Of a stretch of 17,460 bases of DNA, positions 1 to 8,119 are shown in pieces. The stretch comes from Deltaproteobacteria bacterium. Lineage in GTDB: Bacteria > Myxococcota > Myxococcia > Myxococcales > Myxococcaceae. Where the stretch lies: NCBI GenBank assembly GCA_016875515.1, contig VGRA01000003.1, forward strand, positions 1 to 17,460. The letters run 5' to 3'. The notes under the pieces were generated by a model, which worked only from the letters and a program-made list of their open reading frames with translations, ran no database searches and was not told where the DNA came from. Each line of letters begins with the position of its first letter. The stretch's first letter is position 1. The position numbers and the translations under genes were made by a program.

Positions 1-25
1 CGTTGGGGTAGGCTGCCGAGCCAAC

Positions 26-1753
26 ATGTCCCCTTTCCCTTCCGTTGCTGCCCGCTCCCTCACGCTGTGCCTCCTGCTGCTCGCCGCCTGCGGCCGGGAG
101 AAGGTGGTCGCCTCCGCCTGCCGGGAGGACCCGGACTGCCCGACCGGCTTGCTTTGCGAGGACTTCCAGTGCGTGCCGGCCAAGACCAAGGCCTGCGAGG
201 TGGTGCTGGACGGCAACCCGGTGCTCCAGCCGGCCCCCTACGCGGCCAACTTCGGAGACGTGGACGTGCCGGACAGCGCGCTCACCCTGACGCTCCACAA
301 CATCGGCAACTGCACGCTGACGCTGTTCGAGATGGGGCTGGAGAAGGGCATGGACTCGCCGTTCACCTGCGACGCCTGCTCGGACTCGTTCCCGGTGGAG
401 ATATTCCCGGGGCGAAGCCGGGACCTGAAGCTGGGCTTCCGCGCCAAGGCGGTGGGGGCGGTGGCGGACGCGCTGAAGATCCTCTCGGATGACCGCGAGT
501 TCTCCGAACTCAAGGTCCCCATACGCGCCAACTTCCTGGGCATCCCGGACCTCCGCGTGGCCCCCAACCCGGTGGAGTTCGGCTTCGCGGCCCAGTCCAC
601 CATGAAGGCGAAGACGGTGCGCATCACCAACAACGGCACTGGCGTGGCCGGGCTCACCGTGGAGTCCATTGCGCTGGACCCGCCGGCCACCGAGCACTTC
701 GAGCTGGTGGGGCTGCCCGAGCTGCCCCTGGCCCTGCCGCCGGTGGGCAAGGACGAGTCCGCCATCCAATCGCTGGAGCTGCGCTACCACCCGCGCTCCT
801 CCGAGCAGCACGCGGCGGATCTGGTGGTGACGAGCAACAAGGGCGTGGTGCGCGTGCCGGTGAGCGGCAGCGCGCTCGGGCCCCCCAAGCTGAACCTCAG
901 CCCCACCTCCCTGGACCTGGGCAACGTGCCGCTCGGTACCACCAACGTCCTGCCGCTGACGCTCACCAACGAGGGCGGCTCGCCGCTGCAGGTGACCTAC
1001 GCCTGGGGCGGCCCGTCCCCCGCGACGGACCTGTTCGCCACCCCGCTGCTCGTCCCCCCGGTGGCCCCCGGCGCCTACACCACCCTCAACGTGGCCTTCA
1101 CCGCCACCGCGGCCGGCCCGGTGAGCGGGCTGCTGATGCTCTCCACCAACGACCCGGCGAAGCCCTCCGTCACGGTTCAGGTCAACGCCGTGGGGGTGCT
1201 CGGCCCGGGGCCGCAGGTGGTGAAGGTGGAGATGGTCTACGACAACGGCGCGGACTCGGCGTTCGACTCGGACCTGCGCAACGTGGACCTGACCCTGGAG
1301 CACCCCTTCGGATTCGTCTGCAACAAGCAGAACCCCAACCCCACCAACTGGGGGGCGTACGGCAGCCCGGCGTGGATCTCCTTCGCTCCCAAGGAGGAGC
1401 CCGAGCGCATCGTGCTCCCCGGCGTGATGCAGGACGGCACCTTCCGCGTGATGCTCAGCTACCAGGAGGACTGCGCCTCGCTGCCCACGGACCTGGCCGC
1501 GGGGCTGCTCGGCATCTCCGTCGACGTCCTCATCGCCTACCTGTCCGGCGGGGCCTCCATCCCGGTGGGCGGGGCGCAGGTGGGGCAGCTCATCGGGGAC
1601 GTGTGCCTGGACAAGAAGAACTCAAACGCCACCGTGCGCGTCTACACCAACGGCGCGCTCATCAAGGAGAAGACGGTGTCCCTCTCGAAGAAGGGTGACA
1701 CCACGTACGCGGTGGACCTGATCCGCACGAACGGCGTCTTCACCGCCAAGTGA
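26..1753 (+). CDS. Lipoprotein with repeated choice-of-anchor D domains and a YfaP/DUF2135-like C-terminus
   Basis: Predicted outer-surface or periplasmic lipoprotein of 575 residues. The N-terminus has a hydrophobic stretch ending in LLLLAAC, giving a lipobox with Cys22 as the acylated residue. A short cysteine cluster follows (CREDPDCPTGLLCEDFQCVP, about residues 32-51), of a kind common in myxobacterial surface proteins. Three immunoglobulin-like ASH/choice-of-anchor D repeats come next; each has an N/E-FG-x-V or LDLGNVPLG strand followed by an N-x-G turn (near residues 77-100, 187-205 and 293-315). The last 170 residues differ: a 'VDLTLEHPFGFVC' strand and a 'PERIVLPG...DGTFRVMLSY' strand recall DUF2135/YfaP beta-sandwich domains. 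The start is the ATG 25 nt into the window; the region before it is too short to judge the ribosome binding site. No enzymatic motif is seen, so a structural or adhesive role is likely but unproven. Confidence 0.85.
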   Translation: MSPFPSVAARSLTLCLLLLAACGREKVVASACREDPDCPTGLLCEDFQCVPAKTKACEVVLDGNPVLQPAPYAANFGDVDVPDSALTLTLHNIGNCTLTLFEMGLEKGMDSPFTCDACSDSFPVEIFPGRSRDLKLGFRAKAVGAVADALKILSDDREFSELKVPIRANFLGIPDLRVAPNPVEFGFAAQSTMKAKTVRITNNGTGVAGLTVESIALDPPATEHFELVGLPELPLALPPVGKDESAIQSLELRYHPRSSEQHAADLVVTSNKGVVRVPVSGSALGPPKLNLSPTSLDLGNVPLGTTNVLPLTLTNEGGSPLQVTYAWGGPSPATDLFATPLLVPPVAPGAYTTLNVAFTATAAGPVSGLLMLSTNDPAKPSVTVQVNAVGVLGPGPQVVKVEMVYDNGADSAFDSDLRNVDLTLEHPFGFVCNKQNPNPTNWGAYGSPAWISFAPKEEPERIVLPGVMQDGTFRVMLSYQEDCASLPTDLAAGLLGISVDVLIAYLSGGASIPVGGAQVGQLIGDVCLDKKNSNATVRVYTNGALIKEKTVSLSKKGDTTYAVDLIRTNGVFTAK

Positions 1754-1764
1754 GAGGGCACGCC

Positions 1765-3729
1765 ATGCACGCCTCCCGGATGACGTCCGCGCTCGCACTG
1801 ACCCTCCTGACCTGGGCGTGCGGCAGCAACAAGCCCAGCACCGAGCAGCCCGAGGACAACCGCCCGCCCGGCGTGGTGTCCGCGCCGTCCCGCCTGGCGT
1901 GGACGTGCGTGGCGCCGGGGTGTGACGAGACGCAGCAGCTCACCTTCACCGTGCTGGGCACCCGGCGCGCGGCCATCAAGCGCATCCTGCTGTCCGGGGG
2001 CGGCGCAGCCGACTTCAGCTTCACCTCCAGCGAGGAGGCCCCCTTCACCGTGGGGGCGGGCAGCAGCTTCACCGTGGATGTTCGGTACGTGCCCAAGGGG
2101 GCCCCGCCGTCCGGCCCCGCCGAGCTGCGCGTCACCTTCACGGATGCCCTGGCCGAGGAGTCCGAGGACCGGCTGGTGGCCGGGGAGACGGTGGTGCCGC
2201 TGGTGCGCCGCATCGTGGGCGAGGCGCTGCTCGTGGCGGAGCCGGAGACGCTCAAGTTTGGCGCCGTCGGCGTGGGGGCCTCGCAGACGCTCCCGCTCCG
2301 CGTGTCCAACGGCGGCTTCGGCAACATCTCCCTGCAGTTGTTGCCCGCGGACGGCGGCCACCCCGAGGTGCAGGTGCAGTGGCCCACCGACGCGGCGCTG
2401 GCCCCGGACGCGGGCGTGGAGGTCCCGGTGACGTGGACCCCCGCGGCGCCGGCCTACCTCTCCGGGGAGCTGGTCCTGCGCGCCACCGCGGAGGACGTGG
2501 TGCCCGTGACGGTGAAGCTGGAGGGCACCAGCCTCCCGGAGCCGCGCCTGGGGGTAGAGCCGCAGGCCACCGTGGACTTCGGCACGCTCGCCAAGGGGAA
2601 GACGAAGGCGCTGTCGCTCGTGCTGAAGAACCGCGGCGGGCGTGCCCTCACCTTCACCGCCATCACCGTGCAGGACATCCTGGGCAATGTGAAGGTGACC
2701 GCGCCGGCCACCCCCGCGGGGCTCTCACTGCAGCCGCTGGAAAGCCTCCCGCTGCAGCTGCTGGTGGACGCCAAGACCGCCGGGGCGGTGGACGCCCGGG
2801 TGCGCATCTCCAGCAACGACGCGTCGGCCCCGGTCACGGTGGTGAAGGTCACCGGCACCGTGACGGAGCCGCGCGTGGCGCTCACCCCCACCGCGCTGGA
2901 CTACGGCGTGGTGCCGCTCGGGTGGGTGATGAACAAGCCCGTGGAGGTGAAGAACGTGGGGTACGGCACCCTCACGGTGAAGAACATCTCCCTGGTGGGA
3001 GGGTCCAGCCAGCTGTTCTCGCTGTTGGGCCTCCCGTCCCTGCCGCTCACCCTGGAGCGCAACGCGCGCGCCAGCTTCCAGGTGGAGTTCCGTGCGGAGG
3101 CCCCCGCCACCGTGCAGGGCACCGTGGTGGTGGAGACGGACGACGCCACCACCCCCTTCGCCGAGGTGGAACTGGACGCCACCGTGGGCACCTGCGCCCA
3201 GGGCTGCCCCATTGCCAACGGCACCGCCTCCTGCAGCAGCGGCAAGTGCGAGGTGGGGACGTGCAACGCCGGCTGGTACAACACGGACGGCCTGGCGGCC
3301 TCCGGGTGCGAGTGCCAGGACACCTCCAACGATCCCGGTGAGTTCTGCGCGGACGCCCAGTACGCCGGCAACCTGCCGGACAACGGCGCCAGCGCCACCT
3401 GGACGGGACTCCTGCCCATCACCGGGGACGTGGACCTCATCAAGTTCCACGCGAACGACAACAACCAGTTCTTTTACGACGACTTCGACGTCCGCATCTC
3501 CCTGTCCAGCGCGGACCCGGGCATCAGCCTCTGCATCTACCGGCACGGCACCGCGGACGGGGAGAACGACTGCTTCTTCACCGAGGAGACCTGCCCGGCG
3601 GACCGGCAGTACCGCAAGGACGGCAGCTTCGGCACCGAGGACGGCGCGGACTTCGTCCTCAAGGTGTTCCGCACCGCCTCCTCCGTCCCCGCCTGCATCC
3701 CCTACACGGTGTTCATGCGCAACGGCTGA
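1765..3729 (+). CDS. Second choice-of-anchor D lipoprotein with an EGF-like cysteine cluster and a C-terminal beta-sandwich
   Basis: Follows the previous lipoprotein gene by 11 nt and is probably co-transcribed with it. I chose ATG 1765 over GTG 1750 because GAGAGGG at 1752-1758 lies 6 nt before it and the signal sequence then starts MHASRMTSALALTLLTWAC. The lipobox (TWAC, Cys19) is acceptable but not canonical. The 654-residue product carries about four ASH/choice-of-anchor D repeats, for example LKFGAVGVG, VDFGTLAKG and LDYGVVPLG, each followed by an N-x-G turn. From about residue 477 there is a cysteine-rich EGF-like segment (TCAQGCP...CSSGKCEVGTC...GCEC). The final 150 residues resemble a pre-peptidase-type beta-sandwich, with a GDVDLIKFHA strand and a Cys pair in the tail. 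The same repeat class with a different C-terminal head suggests the two genes arose by duplication. A surface role is inferred; no catalytic residues are evident. Confidence 0.85.
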   Translation: MHASRMTSALALTLLTWACGSNKPSTEQPEDNRPPGVVSAPSRLAWTCVAPGCDETQQLTFTVLGTRRAAIKRILLSGGGAADFSFTSSEEAPFTVGAGSSFTVDVRYVPKGAPPSGPAELRVTFTDALAEESEDRLVAGETVVPLVRRIVGEALLVAEPETLKFGAVGVGASQTLPLRVSNGGFGNISLQLLPADGGHPEVQVQWPTDAALAPDAGVEVPVTWTPAAPAYLSGELVLRATAEDVVPVTVKLEGTSLPEPRLGVEPQATVDFGTLAKGKTKALSLVLKNRGGRALTFTAITVQDILGNVKVTAPATPAGLSLQPLESLPLQLLVDAKTAGAVDARVRISSNDASAPVTVVKVTGTVTEPRVALTPTALDYGVVPLGWVMNKPVEVKNVGYGTLTVKNISLVGGSSQLFSLLGLPSLPLTLERNARASFQVEFRAEAPATVQGTVVVETDDATTPFAEVELDATVGTCAQGCPIANGTASCSSGKCEVGTCNAGWYNTDGLAASGCECQDTSNDPGEFCADAQYAGNLPDNGASATWTGLLPITGDVDLIKFHANDNNQFFYDDFDVRISLSSADPGISLCIYRHGTADGENDCFFTEETCPADRQYRKDGSFGTEDGADFVLKVFRTASSVPACIPYTVFMRNG

Positions 3730-3732
3730 CAT

Positions 3733-3752
3733 GCCCGCGTGACGCGGCGGGC
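3733..3752 (+). terminator. Possible hairpin after the lipoprotein pair
   Basis: GCCCGC at 3733-3738 and GCGGGC at 3747-3752 form a perfect 6-bp GC stem with an 8-nt loop. The stem begins 3 nt after the stop codon of the second lipoprotein gene. No T-tract follows, so this is at best a partial match to an intrinsic terminator. In such GC-rich DNA, chance hairpins are common. Confidence 0.3.
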
Positions 3753-3802
3753 GCCCCCGGGCTCCCCCGCCTCGCGCGCCCCGTGGCAGCGTGCAGCGTC
3801 CC

Positions 3803-5179
3803 ATGAAGGTTACCGGCCCCAAGCGCAGCGCGCCCCCGCCTCCCGCGGACCCGGCTGCACGTGGGGCTGCCGCGTCGCCGTCTGCCGCGCGCACGCCGCG
3901 CCCTGACGGCTTCTCGGGAGGGACGCCGGCTGCCCCAGGCCCGCTCCTGGCCCCTCTGCCGGCCCGCACCGTCCCGGCGCTTCCCCGCTTCTGCGACCCG
4001 GCCTTCGAGGCCGCGCTGGACGCCGCCACCTTCAGCCGGGCCCGCCCCGGCAACAACGTCCAACTGCTGCAGGACGGGGCCGAGTCCTTCCCCGCCCGCG
4101 ACGCCCTCATCGACGGGGCGAAGCAGAGCATCTGCCTGCAGACCTTCATCTTCGACTCGGACGAGACCGGCTGGGCCCTGGCGCGCCGGCTCGCGCAGAA
4201 GGCGAAGGACGGGGTGAAGGTGCGCGTCATCTACGACGCCGTGGGCTCGCAGCGCGCGGACCCCGCCCTGTTCGAGCACCTGCGGCAGGCCGGCGTGGAG
4301 GTGCGCGCCTACGGTCAGCCGTGGAAGGTGTGGGACCTCAACGACCGCTGGCACGAGAAGCACCTCGTGGTGGACGGCCGCGCCGCCATCACCGGCGGGA
4401 TGAACATCGCCAACGAGTACGCCTACGGCGGCTCGGGGCGCGCGGTGCTCTCCCGCGGCAAGGTGGCGGAGCAGCCCTGGCGGGACGTGGACGTGAAGCT
4501 GACCGGACCGGTGGTGGGGGACGCGGCGCGCGCGTTCATCCGCAACTGGGAGTTGCTCGGGGACGCGCTGCCGGGGGCGGACCGCTCTGCGCTGCTGCCG
4601 CGGCTGTCCCCCGCTCCCGGCGGCCACCGCGTCCGGCTGGTGCAGGCGGACCCGGAAGCCGAGACGGCCGGGCGCACCACGGCGCTGTACCTGGAGGCCA
4701 TCCGCCACGCGCGCCGCTCCATCACGCTGGAGAACGCCTACTTCGTCCCTCCGGAGGAGGTGCGCACGGCGCTGGTGGAGGCGGCCCGCCGCGGCGTGGA
4801 GGTGCGGGTGCTGACCAACTCGCGCGCCTCCACGGACTTCGGTGTGGTGTCGGACGCGGGCCGGTACTTCTACGACGCGCTCGTGCATGCCGGGGTGAAG
4901 GTGTACGAGACCACCGGCGGTACGCTGCACGGCAAGGTGGCCACCTTTGACGGGGAGTTCAGCATCGTGGGCTCGGTGAACCTCAACGGCCGCTCCGCCC
5001 ACCAGGACACGGAGGTGGCCGCCGCCATCGACGACGGCGGGACCGCCTCCGCGCTCGTCTCCCGCTTCGAGGCGGGGCTGCGGCAGGCCCGGCAGGTGAC
5101 CGCCGCGGAACTGGAGCACGAAGGGTTCCTCGCCAACCTCCGGCAGTGGGCCGTCTCCTCGTTCGCATGGATGCTCTGA
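3803..5179 (+). CDS. Phospholipase D-family protein, cardiolipin-synthase-like (two HKD motifs)
   Basis: Both catalytic HxKxxxxD motifs of the phospholipase D superfamily are intact: HEKHLVVDG starting at about residue 184 and HGKVATFDG at about residue 376, counted from ATG 3803. They are followed by the expected GGMN and GSVNLNGRS segments. In this family the two histidines act together in phosphatidyl transfer or hydrolysis, as in ClsA/ClsB cardiolipin synthases. Unlike ClsA it has no N-terminal membrane helices; instead the first 60 or so residues are a Pro/Ala/Arg-rich low-complexity leader. A soluble or peripheral ClsB-like enzyme is likely, and another phosphodiester substrate is possible. 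No strong ribosome binding site precedes either ATG 3803 or GTG 3791, so the start is uncertain. The 3' end overlaps the next gene by 13 nt. Confidence 0.88.
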   Translation: MKVTGPKRSAPPPPADPAARGAAASPSAARTPRPDGFSGGTPAAPGPLLAPLPARTVPALPRFCDPAFEAALDAATFSRARPGNNVQLLQDGAESFPARDALIDGAKQSICLQTFIFDSDETGWALARRLAQKAKDGVKVRVIYDAVGSQRADPALFEHLRQAGVEVRAYGQPWKVWDLNDRWHEKHLVVDGRAAITGGMNIANEYAYGGSGRAVLSRGKVAEQPWRDVDVKLTGPVVGDAARAFIRNWELLGDALPGADRSALLPRLSPAPGGHRVRLVQADPEAETAGRTTALYLEAIRHARRSITLENAYFVPPEEVRTALVEAARRGVEVRVLTNSRASTDFGVVSDAGRYFYDALVHAGVKVYETTGGTLHGKVATFDGEFSIVGSVNLNGRSAHQDTEVAAAIDDGGTASALVSRFEAGLRQARQVTAAELEHEGFLANLRQWAVSSFAWML

Positions 5180-5736
5180 CGCGGCTGCTGGCCACCGCGC
5201 AGGCGCGGGAGGCGGAAGGGGACCGGCAGGCCGCCTGCGCCCTGCTGGACGAGGCCCCGCCGCCGCTGCGCGAACGGGCGCTGTGGGCCTACGCCCGCGC
5301 GGCGCTCGCCTTCCGTGGGGGAGAGTTGGAGCAGGCCGAGGCGCTCGCCGCCGAGGCTGTACAGCGCGAGCCGGCCATCCCCGAGTACCGCGCCACGCTC
5401 GGGGCGGTGCTGCTCGAGCGGTACCAGCGCGCGCGCGAGGCAGGGCTGCTCGAGCGGGCACTGCGCGAACTCCAGTCCGCGGTGGCCCCCGGGCCGCTGT
5501 TGCCGCACGCCCGCGCGCAGTTGTCCCTCGCGCAGTTGCTCGCCGGGCAGCCCGCAGACGCTCTTCAGAGCGCGGAGGCGGCGCTGGGGCAGGACGGCCG
5601 CTTCGTTCCCGCGCTCTGGCACCGCGCGCTGGCGCTGGAGGCGCTCGGGCGGGCGGAGGAGGCGTCTGTCGCCGTGCGCGCCGTCCTGGCCGAGCGGCCG
5701 GACTTCGCCCCCGCGCTCGCGTGGCACCCGCGCTGA
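5167..5736 (+). CDS. Small TPR-repeat protein
   Basis: A 189-residue, Ala/Leu/Glu-rich all-helical protein with three to four degenerate tetratricopeptide repeats, recognisable by A-x-x-G-x-x-x-x-A spacing (for example ALAFRGGELEQAEALAAEA, SLAQLLAGQPADALQSAEAAL and ALALEALGRAEEASVAVRAVL). TPRs mediate protein-protein contacts, and no catalytic domain is present. There is no signal peptide, so a cytoplasmic location is expected. I chose ATG 5167, which starts MDALTRLL and lies inside the last codons of the phospholipase D gene. GTG 5146 is an alternative. The 13-nt overlap suggests translational coupling and a shared function with the HKD enzyme, but the partner is unknown. Confidence 0.75.
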   Translation: MDALTRLLATAQAREAEGDRQAACALLDEAPPPLRERALWAYARAALAFRGGELEQAEALAAEAVQREPAIPEYRATLGAVLLERYQRAREAGLLERALRELQSAVAPGPLLPHARAQLSLAQLLAGQPADALQSAEAALGQDGRFVPALWHRALALEALGRAEEASVAVRAVLAERPDFAPALAWHPR

Positions 5737-5774
5737 GGACGGGCGCCCGGCTCCGCAGCTCGCCGCCTGGCCTC

Positions 5775-5801
5775 GGCCGCGCTCAGCTCCTCAGCGCGGC
5801 C
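5775..5801. terminator. Inverted repeat between convergent genes, possible bidirectional terminator
   Basis: GGCCGCGCT (5775-5783) pairs perfectly with AGCGCGGCC (5793-5801): a 9-bp stem with a 9-nt loop. It lies in the 46-bp gap and last codons between the convergent TPR and DUF423 genes and includes the DUF423 stop codon. It could stop transcription in both directions. There is no T-run on either side, so the call rests on stem strength and position only. Confidence 0.35.
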
Positions 5802-6148
5802 ACCCCCAGCAGCGCCCAGCCGGCCATGAAGCACACACCGCCCAGCGGCGTGATGGCCCCGAAGGTGCGCACCCCGGAGAGCGCGAGCGCATAGAGGCTT
5901 CCGGAGAACAGCACCGTCCCCACGGCGAAGCACGCGCCCGCGGCGGTGGAGAGCGCGCCGGGGCGCGCGGAGGCGAGCCACGCCACCCCCAGCAGCGCCG
6001 CGGCGTGCACCAGCTGGTAGCGCGCCCCCGTCTCGAAGGCGGCGAGCAGGTCCACCGGGAGCCGGGCCTTGAGCGCGTGCGCCCCGAAGGCGCCGGCCGC
6101 CACGCCGAGGAAGCCGTTGAGGGAGGCCAGCAGGAGCCAGGGTTTCAC
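5783..6148 (-). CDS. DUF423 family small membrane protein
   Basis: A 121-residue integral membrane protein with four predicted helices. It has the DUF423 hallmarks: an N-terminal N-G-F-L-G-V-A-x-G-A-F-G-A-H-A-L segment, then Y-Q-L-V-H-A, a small-residue helix, G-S-L-Y-A-L, and a final T-P-L-G-G-x-x-F-M-x-G-W. The family is widespread, roughly 120 residues long and of unknown biochemical role. Start: GTG at 6148 (VKPWLLLASLNG), preceded by AAGGAG with an 8-nt spacer, so the longer upstream frame is not used. It follows the zinc-knuckle gene by 13 nt, and the Shine-Dalgarno overlaps that gene's stop, which indicates one transcription unit. Confidence 0.88.
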   Translation of the reverse strand: MKPWLLLASLNGFLGVAAGAFGAHALKARLPVDLLAAFETGARYQLVHAAALLGVAWLASARPGALSTAAGACFAVGTVLFSGSLYALALSGVRTFGAITPLGGVCFMAGWALLGVAALRS

Positions 6149-6161
6149 GGGTGCATCTCCT

Positions 6162-6608
6162 TCAGTGCGGTCGCAGCAGGTCGCGCAGGGCGGATGGGTC
6201 GGCCGGGGCGAGGGGAGGGGAGAAGAGCACCGCCAGCGCCTGCCCCGAGAGCGCCTCGTCCGGGGTGGCACCGAGCACCCCGGCCGCCTCCAGCACCGCC
6301 TCCCGCAAGAGCCCCATCTCCACGTACACGGCCGAGAGGCGCGTGCGCGCCGGCCAGTCCAGCTCCGCCTTGAGCGCCGCGGTGCGGTCCCGGAGCGGCA
6401 CCTTGCGCCCGTCCTTCAGGTGGACGAGCGGCTCGGGGCCCGGCTCCTCCTCCTCCAGCAGCGCAGGCCACAGCCGGCTCACCCCCGGGTCCCCTGCCAG
6501 GAGCAACGTCCCCAGCCGGGCGGCGCAGCCGGCACAGGAGAACAGGCCTCCGGGGACGGGGAGGGAGGCGGGACGCTCGCAGACATGACAGGGGCCGGTG
6601 CCGGACAC
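6162..6608 (-). CDS. Hypothetical protein with an N-terminal CxxC...CxxC zinc knuckle
   Basis: A 148-residue cytoplasmic protein. Cys7, Cys10, Cys25 and Cys28 form a CxxC-x14-CxxC pattern typical of a treble-clef or zinc-ribbon fold (CHVC...CAGC). An acidic stretch (LLEEEEPGPEP) follows, then a basic segment around VHLKDGRKVPLRDRT and a helical C-terminal half. I do not recognise the family. Zinc binding is inferred from spacing alone, and protein or nucleic-acid binding are both possible. The GTG start at 6608 has no convincing ribosome binding site but gives the complete cysteine cluster; no later start would keep it. It is the first gene of a two-gene unit with the DUF423 gene and is divergent from the HAD hydrolase gene. 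Confidence 0.65.
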   Translation of the reverse strand: MSGTGPCHVCERPASLPVPGGLFSCAGCAARLGTLLLAGDPGVSRLWPALLEEEEPGPEPLVHLKDGRKVPLRDRTAALKAELDWPARTRLSAVYVEMGLLREAVLEAAGVLGATPDEALSGQALAVLFSPPLAPADPSALRDLLRPH

Positions 6609-6686
6609 GGTGGGAGAAGGTAGGAGCCAGCGCCGCCCGCTGCAATCCCGTGGTACAAGGGGAGGCCCTTAGCGAGGAGTACACCC

Positions 6687-7541
6687 GTGGCTGCCCTCCG
6701 CTGCATCGTCCTGGATTTCGACGGCACCTTCACCCGCGTGGAGGAGGAGGCAGCCCCCTTCGAGCGCGCCTACCGCGAGGCGCTCACGGACCTGCTGCGC
6801 GAGGACATCACCCCCCTCTGGGCGGAGGAGGTGGCCCACGTCAACGGCCGGCCCCACGAGTTCGGCTGGAAGGTGGACGACCGCATCGTCGCCCCCTGCG
6901 CGGACCCCTACATCCTCGCCACCGCGGTGGCCCACCGGCTGTTCGACCGGCTGGGGATGCTGAAGAAGACCGGCTTCCGCTTCGAGGTGTTGCAGGCGCT
7001 CTACCGGGACGCCTACCGCCACAGCGCCACCGCCTTCCGCCCGGAGGCGAAGGAGGCGCTCGAGGGGCTGCTGGACCTGGGGCTGCCCGTCTACGTGGTG
7101 ACCAACTCCAACACCGACGTGGTGGAGAAGAAGGTCCGCAAGCTGGCCCCCCGCGGCGTCGAGCGCGTGGTGGTGCGCGGGGACGCGCGGAAGTTCATCG
7201 TCGAGGAGCCGCAGACGGCGGACGCCCGGTTTGCCGGCGTCCCGGCCGAGCGCACCCTTCCCGGCCTGCAGGGGCGCCCCGTCTACCTGCGGCGCGGCCA
7301 CTACTACGACGTGCTGCGGCGGGCGTGGAACGACACCGGTGCCACCCCGGAGCAGACGCTGGTGTGCGGGGACATCTACGAGCTGGACCTCGCGCTGCCG
7401 GAGGCGCTCGGGTGCCACCTGCACCTGGTGGAGCGGGACAACTCGCTGCCGTACGAGAAGCAGGCGGTGCTGGCGAGCGGCCGCGGGGCCATAAGCACGG
7501 ACCTGCTCGCCATGGTGGAGCGCGTGCGGCGCGCCGCCTGA
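6687..7541 (+). CDS. HAD-superfamily hydrolase
   Basis: All four haloacid dehalogenase signatures are recognisable. Motif I is DFDGT near residue 10, where Asp10 would be the nucleophile and Asp12 the acid/base. Motif II is TNSN (Thr139), a basic residue in RKFIV near residue 170 fits motif III, and motif IV is GDIYELD (Asp229, Asp234). These residues support Mg-dependent phosphoester or phosphoanhydride hydrolysis. The long segment between motifs I and II (about residues 20-130) would be a helical C1-type cap that sets substrate choice. The substrate cannot be told from sequence. It is 284 residues, cytoplasmic, with no signal peptide. The GTG start is preceded by CGAGGAG at 6673-6679, a good Shine-Dalgarno about 7 nt away. 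Confidence 0.85.
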   Translation: MAALRCIVLDFDGTFTRVEEEAAPFERAYREALTDLLREDITPLWAEEVAHVNGRPHEFGWKVDDRIVAPCADPYILATAVAHRLFDRLGMLKKTGFRFEVLQALYRDAYRHSATAFRPEAKEALEGLLDLGLPVYVVTNSNTDVVEKKVRKLAPRGVERVVVRGDARKFIVEEPQTADARFAGVPAERTLPGLQGRPVYLRRGHYYDVLRRAWNDTGATPEQTLVCGDIYELDLALPEALGCHLHLVERDNSLPYEKQAVLASGRGAISTDLLAMVERVRRAA

Positions 7542-7544
7542 CGG

Positions 7545-7682
7545 ATGGCGAACATGTTCAAGTCCCCGCTGCTCTCCCGGGTACGTCCCTGCCTGGCCGT
7601 CACCGGCGTGGTCCCCGGGTGCGTGGGGTTCTGGCTCGTCCCCGCACGTTCCACCCCCGAGCCGGAGGGCCCATCCCCATGA
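7545..7682 (+). CDS. Possible 45-residue small ORF linked to the next gene by an ATGA overlap
   Basis: A short frame starts at ATG 7545, 3 nt after the HAD hydrolase stop, and ends at TGA 7682. That stop overlaps the ATG of the downstream membrane protein gene (ATGA at 7679-7682). The peptide begins MANMFKSPLLSRVRPCLAVT and has a weakly hydrophobic centre (GCVGFWLV) and a Pro-rich tail. It could be a small membrane peptide, a leader that couples translation of the next gene, or chance. No ribosome binding site stands out before it. I know of no homologue. Confidence 0.3.
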   Translation: MANMFKSPLLSRVRPCLAVTGVVPGCVGFWLVPARSTPEPEGPSP

Positions 7683-8119
7683 GCGGAGGCGAAGACAAGG
7701 ACGGCGGGCGGCGGGCCCTGTCGCTCGTCTTGTCCATCGTTGCCATGGGACTCACCTATGGGGGCCAGCTGCTGCTCGTGCTCGTGGTGGTCCTGGTGGG
7801 GCCGGAAGACCTCCGGCGGCTGGTGTCCGGAAAGGGCATGGCGGAGGGGCTGCTCTGGGCGGCATTCGCCCTGCCGGGGGCGGCAGCGGGGCTCGGGGCG
7901 TGGTGGCCGTGGAGGGCCGTGCTGGGTCCGGTGGGTCTGCTGCTCGTCTCCGGGGCGGGCGCTGCCTGCTGCGCCGCACCGCAGTGGGCCTGGATGGCGT
8001 TGCGCCTGCAGGTCCCGGCTGGAGTCTGGATGGCCCTGCCCCCGGCGACCACCTTCGGCCTCGCCTTGTGGTTGGCGCAGAGAAGGCGTCCATCCCCCCC
8101 GGCTCAGCCGCCCGCGTAG
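7679..8119 (+). CDS. Hypothetical four-helix membrane protein
   Basis: A 146-residue protein with a short polar N-terminus (MSGGEDKDGGRR) and four hydrophobic segments at about residues 14-41, 56-77, 81-102 and 110-133. It ends in a short basic, Pro-rich tail (AQRRRPSPPAQPPA). I do not recognise a family. The start is ATG 7679 because GGAGGG at 7664-7669 lies 9 nt before it and the upstream part of the same frame is a shadow of the HAD gene. Its 3' end overlaps the convergent methyltransferase gene by 16 nt. A membrane location is well supported; the function is unknown. Confidence 0.7.
   Translation: MSGGEDKDGGRRALSLVLSIVAMGLTYGGQLLLVLVVVLVGPEDLRRLVSGKGMAEGLLWAAFALPGAAAGLGAWWPWRAVLGPVGLLLVSGAGAACCAAPQWAWMALRLQVPAGVWMALPPATTFGLALWLAQRRRPSPPAQPPA

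Noticed and set aside
9..14. TAGGCT hexamer upstream of the first gene, the same as the proposed -10 near 14379
   Set aside because: The -35 region lies outside the window and the hexamer is only 11 nt before the ATG, so a promoter cannot be supported.
2725..5461. Long minus-strand frames opposite the lipoprotein and phospholipase D genes
   Set aside because: Composition is Arg/Ala/Gly/His-rich, with no recognisable domain. They lie opposite genes with clear family motifs and are typical shadows in very GC-rich DNA.
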